The translations under genes were made by a program, and so were the position numbers. From Larimichthys crocea (Eukaryota; Chordata; Actinopteri; Sciaenidae), in contig NW_020852797.1 of the NCBI RefSeq assembly GCF_000972845.2, forward strand, positions 1-64,000: a stretch of 64,000 bases of DNA, given 5' to 3'. The notes under the pieces were generated by a model that had not been told where the DNA came from, did not search any database, and was given only the letters and a program-made list of their open reading frames with translations. Shown piece by piece: positions 1-10,898 of the stretch. The stretch's first letter is position 1. The number at the start of each line of letters is the position of its first letter.

Positions 1-2817
1 AAATCCCCTCCAAACCCCCCCTTTTTTCTCAAGTGTGGACCTCAGCTCACTCATTTGATCGAAAGACGTTTCATGAAAAAGATTGCTACACATACTGTTT
101 GGCAGTGTACAGTCTCTCCTTCATTCTAAAAACTTTTGTGTCCCTGTCTTATAACCATAGATTTTCATAGACCCATGCATTCCGTATGATGTGGCCTATT
201 TTAAAAATGCACATACATATAGTGATAGGACTCGAACTTATCTAAAAATTAAATCAACATCTCCAACAGTCCAAAATAAAAGAATGAAATGTGGACTTCC
301 TGAATATTAGGTCTTTGTCATCCTAACGCTGTTAGTCAATGAATAAATTCTGATTATGATTATTGATTTGTTTTGCCTCACTGAAACCTGGCTGCAGGAG
401 GATGAATTATGTTAGCTAAATGATCCACTCCTCCCCGTATTGTAATAACTCATATTCCTTGAAGTATGGTCAGGTGGTGGAGTTGGAGCCTATATAAGTT
501 CTATTAATAAATCCTAAACTAAAATTATAATTCCATTTGAAAATCTTGTTCTTAGCCTCACTCACCAACCCTGGAAAAAACATTGCGCCAATTTTATTTG
601 TACAGTTATATCAGCTTAGGTCCTTATTCGAATTTATTGAATTTGCCGGGAAATTGCATCAGCTGATCCTTAACACAGATAAAGTAATTCTTGTAGGTGA
701 TTTTAACATTAATGTGGACAACCACAATGATAGTCTTAGTACTGGTTATCTCTTTATTAGACTCAACGGCTTCTGTCAGAGTGTAACAAACCGACTATTG
801 TCTGAACCACACTCTTGATCTTGTTCTTTCTATGGCATTGAAATTGTAATCTAATTGTCTTTCCACCGAATCCTCTCTGTCTGACCATTTTTAAATAACC
901 TTTGAGTTCATATTACTGGACTAAAGCCTTTGTGCAGAAAACCCTCAGCAGATTGTTTTATCTTCTAGTTGCTGTCGCCAAATTTAAGGACGTGATTCTT
1001 CAGCATTGAATCACATGCCAGCCAATGTAACAGAGGACTTGTCTGCTTCCTTTAGCCCTCACAAATAGATCATCTTGTTGATAGTTACTACCGGTCTCAT
1101 TACGGACCAACTCTAGGGACTTATTGCACCTCTGAAAAAGAAGACATTACACAAAGGAGGTTAGCCACCATGGTATAGCCAGCAGACTCGTAAATTAAAA
1201 GCAAGAGGGCACATACATCTGAATGCAAATGGCGTGCCCACTAAACTGGAAGAATCTCGTCTCGTCTGGCAAGATAATCTCAAACCATTACAGGAAGGCT
1301 CTCCGTAATGCCAGCGCAGGCCTATTACTCCTTCTTTAATAGGAGGAGACTAAGAATCAACCCAGGTTCTCTTCAGCACTGTAGCCAGGCTAACAGAGGA
1401 ATCACGCTCTACTGGAACCATCTATTTCGTAGTTCTTAAGTAGCAAAATGCTTCATGAGCTTCTTTAATGATAACGATTATAACTATTCAGGACAAAATC
1501 CATCACATCTGCCCTCCAACAGGCATTGATCCGCATGGTAATACAGCCAAGTTGGAAACAGCTGTAAAACCTGATAGGTATTGAGACTTCTTTTACGCCC
1601 ATTCCACCTCATCAAATAAACCGTTAATAATTTATGCAGCTAAGCCGTTAAACCTCTCTCTTAGACCCATCCCAACCAGGATGCTCAAGGATGTTTTACC
1701 TCTAGTTAGTCATTCCTTTATGGAATATGCTTAATCTGTCTTTATTATCATGATATGTACCACAGTCCTTTAAGTTAAGCTGTAATTAAACCACTTCTTA
1801 AAAAGCCCACTCTAGAACCCAGAGGTCTTAGCCAAACTACAGACCCGATATCAAAACCTTCCTTTCTCTCTAAAGATACTTGCGAAAAAGCTGTAGCCAA
1901 TCAGCTGTGTTGACTTCTTCCATAACAATGGACAAAACACGGGACCATCTCTGTACTTGTCCTGTTAGATTCTTAGTGCCGCATTTGACACCATTGACCA
2001 TTCAAAAATCTTTTACCGAGACTGAACATCAAATTGGCATCAAAGGAATCACCCTAAGCTGTAGCTTAATATTTCTTAGATCATCTCAGTTGTTCACGTC
2101 AATGATGAACCCTAATGTATACCAAAGTTTGTCCATGCGTCCCCCAAGGTTCGTACTAGACACTTCTATTTAGGTTTATATATGCTTTCCTTTAGGGAAC
2201 ATTCTTAGGAATCACTCTATCCAATTTTCATGTTATGCTCAGACACCATTAATATTTATTGATCAAGCCGATGAACCCAATCCGTTACTAAATCCAAGAT
2301 GCCTAAGGAATAAAAACGGTTGGATGACCTACAATGTTTTTATGTTAAATTCAGACATAACTTGACGTTCTTGTTAATTGGACCCACACACCTCAGAAAC
2401 TCGCTTTTGAGAGACGTAGTTCCTGGAGAAGGGATCACTGGCCGCCAGGCTCCACGGTAAAGAATCTTGGAGTTGTTTTTGATAAGGATTTGTCTTTTAA
2501 CGGCCAAAGAAACACAAATTTCGAGGACTGGCATTCTTTCACTTACATAATCATCGCTAAAAATCCCCTCGTCCTCTCAAAAAAAACTAGTCCACACATT
2601 TGTTTCCTTTCCCCCAAAAAAAAAAAAAAAACCCCCCAAAAAAAAAAAAAAACCCTTTAAAAAAAAAAAAAAAAAAAAAAATGGCTGGACTATTGTAACT
2701 CTTGTTATCAGGCTGCTCCAATAAGTCTCTGAGGGCTTTGCAGTTAATTCCAATGCTGCTGCAGTGTCTGACCGGCAACCAAGATCAGAGATCACATCTC
2801 TCCCATTTTGGCTTCCT
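1..2817 (+). pseudogene. L2-type LINE, endonuclease and RT, heavily frameshifted (left arm)
   Basis: A non-LTR retrotransposon of the L2 type, recognised by alignment with the better-preserved minus-strand copy at 16,880-19,704. The endonuclease signature GDFNI lies in the short frame at 537-818, and an RT-type stretch ending in [15 protein letters not shown] sequence is near 2,000-2,060. The C-terminal RT portion (NKSLRALQLI-like) is at 2,690-2,810. No frame exceeds about 100 codons because of frequent one- or two-base indels. The copy stops at 2,817, where the LINE-B 5' region begins; that junction (GGCTTCC then TGTGTAGCAG) is the same in both arms. It cannot encode a working protein as written. 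Confidence 0.85.
2614..2684. repeat. A/C homopolymer block inside the left-arm L2
   Basis: Runs of C and A (C5, A16-17, C6, A16, C3, T3, then a long A run) interrupt the L2 sequence between 'cacatttgtt' and 'ggctggacta'. The right arm and other L2 copies have only a short normal sequence here. It looks like slippage or a sequencing/assembly artefact rather than element sequence. Confidence 0.8.
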
Positions 2818-4035
2818 GTGTAGCAGTTACAAGCGTTTTTGTCTTGTTTCCCCTCGCTCTTTCTGTTGATTGTTTTTATGGTTTCACTTCCGCCAGTCAT
2901 CGAGGTTGAACCGGTTAAAAATACAGTGGTCGCCCACCCGGGCCTTTCCTTTGCCACTTCTATCGTCATCCGTGTTCTTCGGGTCGGCGGTTGTGTGCCT
3001 GGACAGGTATGGCCGCCCGCTGGCTCGGCCTTGCTTGTCGTTTTGTTCTGTTCTTATATTTAAGGATTAATTTTGTTGTTCGGTTTGGTGGCGCTCCGTG
3101 CTCCGGTGTGTGTGTGCTGTTTATCGTTTCTCGGCGTTGTGTTGGTGCTTGCTCCGTGGCTCATGCTGGTCTGTTCACAGGTGAATGATGGCGGCTGCCT
3201 GGAGTCCAATTCCTTCCTCCTCATGAGTTGTGTTCTACTAAGAATGTATGTACATTGTTACCATTGCCACTGCATTAATCTTAGCGGCATCTAGCACATG
3301 CTAATAGTGTTTTCCTTTTGACTAAGGGTTGTAACCACCTCATTGGGCCGCTGCTTGCTTTGTTTGGTGTTATTTGGGCTGCTTTTCTGTGTTGCAGGTT
3401 GTCCGTTGCTGCCCACGGCGTTCTTCTGTGGCCGTCAGCGGCTTAACGGCTCCTGAGATACCACGCTGTGCAGGACGATTGTTCGGCCGGGCACCAAGCA
3501 TCTTTTTTTTTACTGGGGACTGATCCCCTTTTGGTGTGTATAGGTTGAGCCTGGATTTGGTTTATGTTTGTAATTCTAACTTTGTTAATTCAGAGTTGTT
3601 TTGTAAATTGTTTGAGTTTTGTTTCGTTAGTTTTTTTTGTTTTGGGCATTTTTAGCTTTGCTTAAGCCTGTAATATGCTCATTTACTTAAGTTTGGGTAT
3701 TTTCTTTTTTGTGTGTGTGCAATCTCACTAACGTGTTCTATTTTTTCCTCTTCAGTTGCTGCTAGGCCGGTGGTTGGTGGTCTGGTGACCTGGTGGTGGT
3801 GTCCTCCCGTCGTTCTTGCTGTGTCCCTGGAGGGGTTTCTTCCAGTGAGAGTGCTGCCACATTGTGTCTGGTGATTTAAGTTGTTTTGGCATTTTTTTTT
3901 GGTGGATCCGCACTACCCTTGTGGCCATGCCACTTCGATCGACTCTCTGATTAGGTTCTTTTATTTGTGTGAATGAGTTTTTACTGAGATACTTTTTAAA
4001 AACAAATGTTGAATAAAATTTGTATTTAAAACTTC
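2818..4035 (+). promoter_or_regulatory. Presumed 5' untranslated/promoter region of LINE-B
   Basis: About 1.2 kb without a convincing long ORF, rich in G and T on this strand. It is present in the same place in the right arm (15,641-16,879). It contains several GT-AG-like signals and AATAAAATTTGT near 4,012, but nothing that identifies a protein. Its position between the L2 break and the LINE-B coding region suggests a LINE 5' UTR. An independent unidentified repeat is the alternative. Confidence 0.4.
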
Positions 4036-4269
4036 AAACCACGTCTCTTGCCTCCAGTAACCACGAACCTTTCTGCCTTGTGTTGAGCAATTCCTTGGGT
4101 GAAATTCCCAGGGTGGGCGTTGTCAAGCTTTCCCTCAATAGTCGTGTAACTTTCACGCTTTTGACGCTGTAGCCCACATTACAACCTGATGGGCCTCTAT
4201 GTAGTTTTACTCTCCGTGTTGGGTCATGGGCAGGCCATGGCAGGTAGGACATACACACGAAACACCAGA

Positions 4270-6980
4270 GACTTACTTCTCCGTCTCGAGGAACTCATAC
4301 ATTCATCCTCCTGATCTACTACTGCTGTCAGGCGATGTTCATCTCAATCCAGGACCAGTTAAATCCAGTGGTTTCACAAAACATCGCCCGCACTGAGAGA
4401 TCTTCAGATTCAAATATTAACATCTCCGTCGGTAGGTGAGTGATATGGGACAATTATCATGATGCACACAGCTTGTTTCAACTGCCACTTGACAACTGTG
4501 ACTTATTCAGAAACTCATTTGAGCGTCCCATGAAAATGACACCAAGACTTTAAAACTACATTCATCCCGACCTGTAGGAATCCTACAGTTATCCAAACAG
4601 CAAGCTTTTTTACCTATTCCAGACGACTGTCAATCACACAAAGGTCATATGGGACCCAAAACTGATACCCAAGGGCTTTTGGGGACACTTAATGTCAAAA
4701 GTGTTGTCTCCAAGACTGATCAACTGGACTCACTTACTATCAAACTCTAACCTGAACTTTTTTTATGTTTGTCTGAGACTGGTTTGCAACAATCCAACCC
4801 CTGTCAATGTTTCTTTCTCCGTACCCCGATATCAGTGTTTCCGACGAGACCGAGTTGGGGGAGGGGAGGGGGGGGTATTAAATGTGAGCGCATTATGCTC
4901 GATGCAGCGACACTTTAGGCATGTGCCATAAAAGTTGTTTTGTCACAATGTCATTTCAAGGTGCTTTTTATATATGTTGAAACAATGTAAACAAAACAAG
5001 AGATTATTCTCATGGGTGATTTTAATCTAAACTGGAGAGACAGAGGGAAAGGAATAAACTGAAAACTATAACAGATAAATATAACCTGCAGCAAGACTAT
5101 TAAAGAGCCAACAAGGATACAAAGCTCAAGCACAATGTTGGATCTTATCTTCTCCAACAAACCAGAGAGGATAACAAAAAGTTACAATCTCCTTACTGGA
5201 CTGTCTGATCACAATTTAACTTAATAGCAAGCAAATTAAATAAAAATAGATTTGAGACATGCCACATCACGCAGAAATGATATCGCACATACCCAAAGTA
5301 AACAACTTGCTTGAAAGTGAGATAAAACGGTCTGACTGGGAGGATGTTTTGTCCACAGAGGACTTGGTCATGGGCTGCGACTTATTTGCAGTCAAACTGA
5401 AAACTGTTAGAGAGAGTTAGTTTACTGTGCAGTCCAAGAGAAAAACCGGAGAAAGAGAGTAACCCCTGCCTGGTTTAGCGACACCTTGGGCAATTGATGA
5501 AAACAGAGATTTAGCCTTTAAAAAAAAGCCATTAAATCTAAGAAAGATTGGTTAGGTTTGAGGAATTAAAGTGGTTAATGAAATAGAGATTTCGCAAAGT
5601 CACGTGTTATATTAGTACTAAACGAGGCTAAAAGAATAGTAAAGAAATTTGGAAAAATATCATAGCCTCATAGGGCGAGGGATGTCCCGTAGAAGCATAC
5701 ACCTAAAATCTCAGGGCAAGTTAATCAAATAATGGTTCATTGCAAAGCATTTTTAATTCATTTTTATTGAGTCTGTCTATGCGTTAGGCAACTCATTTTA
5801 AGAAACAGTTACATTAGGCCTGTAGTTGGCCTACGTACTGCAAAATTACACAGGCTTCAGTTTGAACATCACCGATGGAAGCACAACTAAAAACGATTAT
5901 TCGTTCTTTAAAAGTCTACAAGTAAAGACGCTTTTCAGATGGATAGTATGCTCATAAAGAAACATCTGAACACTCTAAGACACTCCCAATCGCACACTAA
6001 TCAATCTCTCATATTAACCCAAAGCTGTTTTCCTGTAAACTGGAAGCATGCCGTTATCACACCCATTTTCAAGTCTGGAGATCGTCATGAACCAAACAAC
6101 TATAGGCCAATAAGTATATTACCAGTACTTTCAAAGGTTGCAGAGAAGGTAGTTATACAGCAGTTAACAACACACCTGAATACCTGCAACCCTGGTCTGA
6201 ACAATATGCAATTGGTTTCAGAAAGAACTACTCTACTGAAACAGCTGTTTTACTTTTACTAAAAAAATCAGAGCATAACTCGACAAAGGTGGAGTTGTTG
6301 GTGCTGTCATCTGACTTACGTAAAGCCTTTGATACTGTTAATCACAATGTCCTCATCTCCAAGCTCTCTTATTTTTAATTTTTCCACACAAAAACATGAC
6401 ATGGCTCTCCACATATCTTTCAAATAAGGTGCATATGTCAGAGTCAAAGATGCATACTCAAATTATGTTAAAAACACACGGTGCCTCAAGGATCTGTCTT
6501 CTTTTTAGTTTATAACTCAATGACTACCACAACACTGTAATGGAGTTGATGTACAATTGTATGCAGATGATACTGTCCTGTACGTTCATGGTAAAAATGC
6601 TCCAATAGCAGCAGAGAAATTAACAAAGGCTTTGCAAGGTGTGGCTCAATTGCTTGAACAGTCCTGTCTTACTCTACACATCAGTAAGACAAAGGGCATG
6701 TTCTTTTGTAAAACTAATGGGCAGGCTCCAACTGCAAGCATTAAAATTAGCATGAATCCATTGATATAGTTAAGAATTAAAATATCTTGGTGTTACACTG
6801 GATTCTAACCTCAACTTCAAAAAGCATATTAAAAAAAATGACAAAATAATTAAATATAACTTGGCAAATTTTAGACATACAAGATCGTTGCTTCTATGGA
6901 TGTTAGCTAAAACATTTTAGCATGGTCTAATTTTCTCACATATTTCATATTGCATTCACCTGTTGGGGCAGGCCAATGAA
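4270..6980 (+). pseudogene. LINE-B endonuclease-RT polyprotein, broken (left arm)
   Basis: Degraded reading frame of a CR1/L2-group LINE. A 2A-like motif (GDVHLNPGP) is encoded at 4,331-4,357. The endonuclease segment at about 4,980-5,220 shows a GDFNLNW-type motif and SDHN. A linker follows. RT begins near 6,000 with HAVITPIFKSGD and NNYRPISILPVLSK (6,030-6,140). Motif A is visible as KAFDTVNH (about 6,320), motif B as a broken GVPQGS-type stretch near 6,480, and motif C is intact as YADDTVLY at 6,557-6,580. Frameshifts separate every domain. Beyond 6,011 this RT part has no counterpart in the right arm. Confidence 0.75.
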
Positions 6981-7075
6981 TCTACCATTAGACCGCTAAA
7001 ATCACTATATAAAACAAGCTATAAAAATTCTTGATAAAAACACTTCATTACCACCACTGTAATATTCTAGAGAAC

Positions 7076-7900
7076 ATTTATTTATTAATTTATTATTTAT
7101 ATTTACATATTTATTAATATTTATTTATTAAGCTTTGAAAACTGTCACACCGCGGTGAGGTCAAGTTGGTTTTTGTTCTGGCTTGTCATTTCCTGTTTTA
7201 TTTTGATATTTACCTGCTCTTCGTTTTCTGGTCACTTGCCCTTCCTCAGTGTCACCGGTGCTGATTGTCTTCCCCACCCTGATTGTTTCCACCTTTTCCC
7301 CATTACTCTGTGGATATCTTGTCTGCATCTCCCTTTGTCGTGCCATCAAGTGTTTAGTCCTCAGGATCGTTCACCTAAGCCTTTTTCCTAGCTTGTCATA
7401 GCCACAGCGTTTTTGCTCAAGTGTTTTTTGTTTTCTCCTCGATTGACTGATTTTTTGTTGTAAATTTCTTAGTATAGCTGTTTGTTTCATAGTGTTAAGT
7501 TTTGCTGTTTTTTTCAGCCTCACTAGGAGAGATTTTCAGTTAGTGCTTTGCAGCCTTTTGATTTTCCTTTTTGTGAGTGATTTTGATTTGATAACTTTTT
7601 CATAAAGCGTTGAGAGTTTTTTCCTCTTTTAGAGTGATTTTCGTTTTCTTAGTTAGACTGTTTTCATAGCCTGCCATAGCATCATCTGGCGAGGGTTTTT
7701 GTTATTTTCTAAATAAAACAGCTCACTGACACCTCTGTGTCTGGAGTCCTGCTTTTGAGCCGCTGACAAAAACTTCGAGAGTTTTCAAGCGTCTGTGGTT
7801 CGGTTGTATAGGATTCTCAAGGTCTGCCCCAGCTTGTCTTTGGAGTTTTATGATCGTCGCTAGTTCCATACGATCCTCAAGAAAGCATGTTATGACTGTA
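7076..7900. other. Unidentified insertion interrupting LINE-B
   Basis: An AT-rich stretch (7,076-7,140, TTTATTAA-type runs) is followed by T-rich sequence with no protein match that I recognise. LINE-B RT sequence stops before it and LINE-B 3' sequence resumes after it. It resembles non-coding interspersed repeat DNA. I cannot name it. Confidence 0.4.
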
Positions 7901-8305
7901 GATAACCTCCTTACCGTAACAACTTTTGGGCAGTCTTCTTTTCTTTTAAAGCCACAACACAGTGGAATGCATACCAGTTGATTTGATTGAGAGCTGTCTC
8001 TCCATTAGGAGCTTTAAGTCACAGCTGAAATTTTCACTAAAAAAGTCAAAACTGTAACCACTGATTTATGGTGCTGACAGAATGTTTTATGTTTGTTTGT
8101 GTGTTGTTTGTTGGGAGGGTGAACACTCATGTGAGTAATTTGTATTGTATTATGGTATGTTCCATGTGTTGATTGGTTTTGTCCTGCCCAGGGACTCGTC
8201 GCGGATGTAAATGTTGTAAAGTAGCCGAGGCAACCTGGACACTGCATGAAATGGCCACATTTATGTTTTAATTGTACATGGTCCCTAATAAACGTAAACG
8301 TAACC

Positions 8306-8599
8306 AAACTAAAGCATGGAAAACAAGATTTTGAGACAACATGAGTGCATGCACCAACCATGTTTGCTCTCTTCTGATTGCTTCTCAGTTGTGCAACCAA
8401 TACACACTGCATGCGTTTCATTCCCAAAAGTGAATGCCGCCAACCTCCACTAGCTGTTGTTAGTTATTAATTTAATCATTAGCTGGCCGCAAAACACTAT
8501 GAAAAATGTGAAAGGCCCTAACTGAAGCTAGTGTTAGGGGTCACATGGCGGACCTGCAGTTCTGTGGAATGATTCTTATTTGAACTGTTTATACACTAA
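8306..8599. other. No recognisable feature
   Basis: Short gap between the LINE-B tail and the L1-like sequence. I see no gene, repeat unit or motif that I can support. Confidence 0.5.
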
Positions 8600-10898
8600 T
8601 GAAAACATAGTTGAGGACTTCCGTGCGGTGCTACACAATAAGATGGATAATAACGAGCTCCCGCAAGTCGGGTTGGACAAAGTACCTCCTATCATATAAA
8701 TAGCGCTGATATCGTTTCAATTCAAGTATGGACGGAGGGGAGAAACCTAAGGAGTCAATGAAGAACAACAAATGTTGAGTATTATCAACAAAACCAGAAA
8801 AACTGAACCACTGAGCGACGGAGGAAAACGAGGACAATGGAAAAACGAAAGAAACTAAGCTAGGTGAAGCTAGCACTCTTCTCGCATCTCTGACCATAAC
8901 GCTCTGCTGCAAGCTCTGACCAAGCTTCTAACGAGTTAAAAGACTCTTTAAACTAAGGAAATGGACGGGACTGGACAAAATTCAAAAAACGATTGGTCAA
9001 GAAAGTTTTGAAAGACGACTCGCAGTAACGAGAGTTTAAAGTTGAAGTTATGCGGGGGATGCTTTCAGAGCCCCACAAAACGTCTAACATAGCGAGGCAC
9101 CCAACACCCCAAATAGCTGATATGGAGACGGCCTGCTTGGAGGGAGGATGAAAGAAGAAACGCTAATGGCAAGATGGAGTGGTGAATTGTGGTGAATTTG
9201 AAAGAAAGAAAAACATGGAGATTGCGGGGGTATGTTAAAGTTGTGGATCTGGAGAGCCGTTCAAAGACGCCGAATACTTTAATAATATCAGGACTTTTTT
9301 CCGCGCGGGCGGTCGGGGTGCCAAGAAGAAAGAAAGAAAGGAATAGGAAGGAGATCTGTCCATAGACGTTTTGTGTTAACGAGTGTTTAAACACACCCTG
9401 TGGGCCCTGCGGAGGGGGACTCGAGCTCCGTGTTCAGCGGGCCACAGAGCCTTTGATCCCAAAGTTCAGCCGCCCTTTCTTGCTTCTTTCTTGCCTCTTC
9501 CCCCTGAGATCATAAATCGTTAACTTTTGTGTCGAAGTTTCCACGTAAGAGTCTGTGCTAAGGAAAGCAGTGGCAACAGAAGATTGAGATTAACGGTTAA
9601 AATACTTTATTTTGATTAACGACCTATGCGACAGATGTCATGGAGAGGCGCAAGGCCTACGGACCCATCAAGGCAGCTCTGAGGGGAGAAGGGATCCGTT
9701 CCGGATGCCCCACCCGAAAGAAGAAGAGACGGGTGGCAATGGGACTCCGGCCTGTGTGATATACAGCACAGCGGATGAGGGAGGAGGCAGCATGGGACCT
9801 GAATCGACGCAGAATCAGGGTGAAGGTGATGACTAACTGAAACCCTGCTGCGCCGCGGAGGAGCGGACTGAACGCAGCCAAGCAATGCCATGGAAAGCGC
9901 ACCACCTGCACCTTCAGACAGCGCAGCTTGGCGTGAAAGGGAGAGCTGACAGAGTTCAGACGGAGACACAGACCAAGGAAGGAAACTGCAATGGATGAAA
10001 AGTACAGGCGCTATGTCACCCGGGTGACCTCAAACATCATTATATTTTTTTTACTTAAAAGCTAGTATTTACTTTTTGTATTATAGAGTGTTAGTCTAAA
10101 CATACAAATCTGGGCTCAGAAACATAATGACTATGACTTAGTGTTATAGATCAGTAAAAACCGATAGAGGCGAGAGTTTTGTAGCTAGCACTAATTGTGG
10201 ACACTTCTAGTATCTGTGAGTTTTTTCTCACACTAGGGAGGGCCCCTACCACAGTGAGACAACTAAACCCCCTCCCACCAACAGGGGACCACAAGGGGGG
10301 ATGAAAGTGTACATCTCCTTGGAAGTATTAGTAAACAGTTCAATGTTCAAATGTGTGTTCTTTGGTATGTTTTTTTATGTTCAGAGTTGGATTGCCGCAC
10401 AAAACTCAGTAGAACTGATTAGACATAGAATATAAACTAATACTGTCATTGAATATTAAGGTCTAAATTAATCCGGTGAAATGTCAGAAGATAATGACCA
10501 CATTAAAGAAGGATAAATCACAGATTATTTTCTACAAGAAACGCCACCTGTCCAGTCTGGAAAGTGAAAAACTTAAGAGGGTTGGCTTCGCTATACCAAC
10601 TCATTTCATAGTACATTCCGCCATGGATGTAGAAGAGGTGTGTGATCATAACTTATCCCCAACTCAGTGAATTTGATTTGAATCTATCAAAAAAATTAGT
10701 GATAAAGAAGGGAGATTTATTATTATTGTGTGAAAGGAAAAACTGGAAAACAAAAATGGTACCACTGGTTATGTATATGCTCCACCTAAGTAGAAACAAC
10801 AATCTTTAAAACCCTATTTGATTAGCGTGATTTCACGAAATGGATGGAGTATTAATATGTGGGGGTGACTTTAATATTGTGATGAATAGTTAATCTAC
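8600..10898 (+). pseudogene. L1-clade LINE, ORF1 and start of endonuclease, decayed
   Basis: Two pieces support an L1-clade element. At 9,630-9,730 one frame reads DVMERRKAYGPIKAAL followed by GEGIRSGCPTRKKK, matching the style of the conserved C-terminal domain of L1 ORF1 proteins. At 10,476-10,670 a frame with KKDKSQIIFYKKRHLSSLES and EKLKRVGF matches the L1 endonuclease N-terminus. GGDFNIVMN-like sequence follows at 10,860-10,885. The stretch 8,600-9,600 is too decayed to assign in detail. The element is cut at 10,899 by TIR-X copy 1 and resumes at 13,441. The exact 5' end is a guess. Confidence 0.6.

Larger units (their letters stand above)
1..6011 (+). repeat. Left arm of a ~6-kb inverted repeat
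   Basis: This segment matches the reverse complement of 13,659-19,704 along its whole length. It shares the same L2 sequence, the same L2/LINE-B junction, the same 1.2-kb LINE-B 5' region and the start of the LINE-B coding part. Homology stops at about 6,011, just after the run CACTCCCAATCGCACAC. It begins at base 1, so the arm may extend left of the window. The left arm carries many small insertions and deletions absent from the right arm. Repeat boundaries were judged by eye. Confidence 0.85.
2818..8305 (+). mobile_element. LINE-B, apparently full-length non-LTR retrotransposon inserted in L2
   Basis: I infer one element of about 5.5 kb, less a 0.8-kb insertion. It comprises a 1.2-kb 5' region (2,818-4,035), a coding part with a 2A-like motif, endonuclease and RT (about 4,270-6,980), and a 3' end at 7,901-8,305 finishing in CCTAATAAACGTAAACGTAAC. 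The 3' sequence (CCTGCCCAGGGACT, then a GGTCCCTAATAAA tail) resembles the 3' ends of fish CR1/L2-group LINEs. The insertion point in L2 (after GGCTTCC) is identical in both arms, so insertion preceded the inverted duplication. Family-level naming is not possible from sequence alone. Confidence 0.6.

Noticed and set aside
9616..9969. 117-codon minus-strand frame in the L1-like region
   Set aside because: It runs opposite to the recognisable L1 ORF1 frame at 9,630-9,730 and has no domain; antisense shadow.
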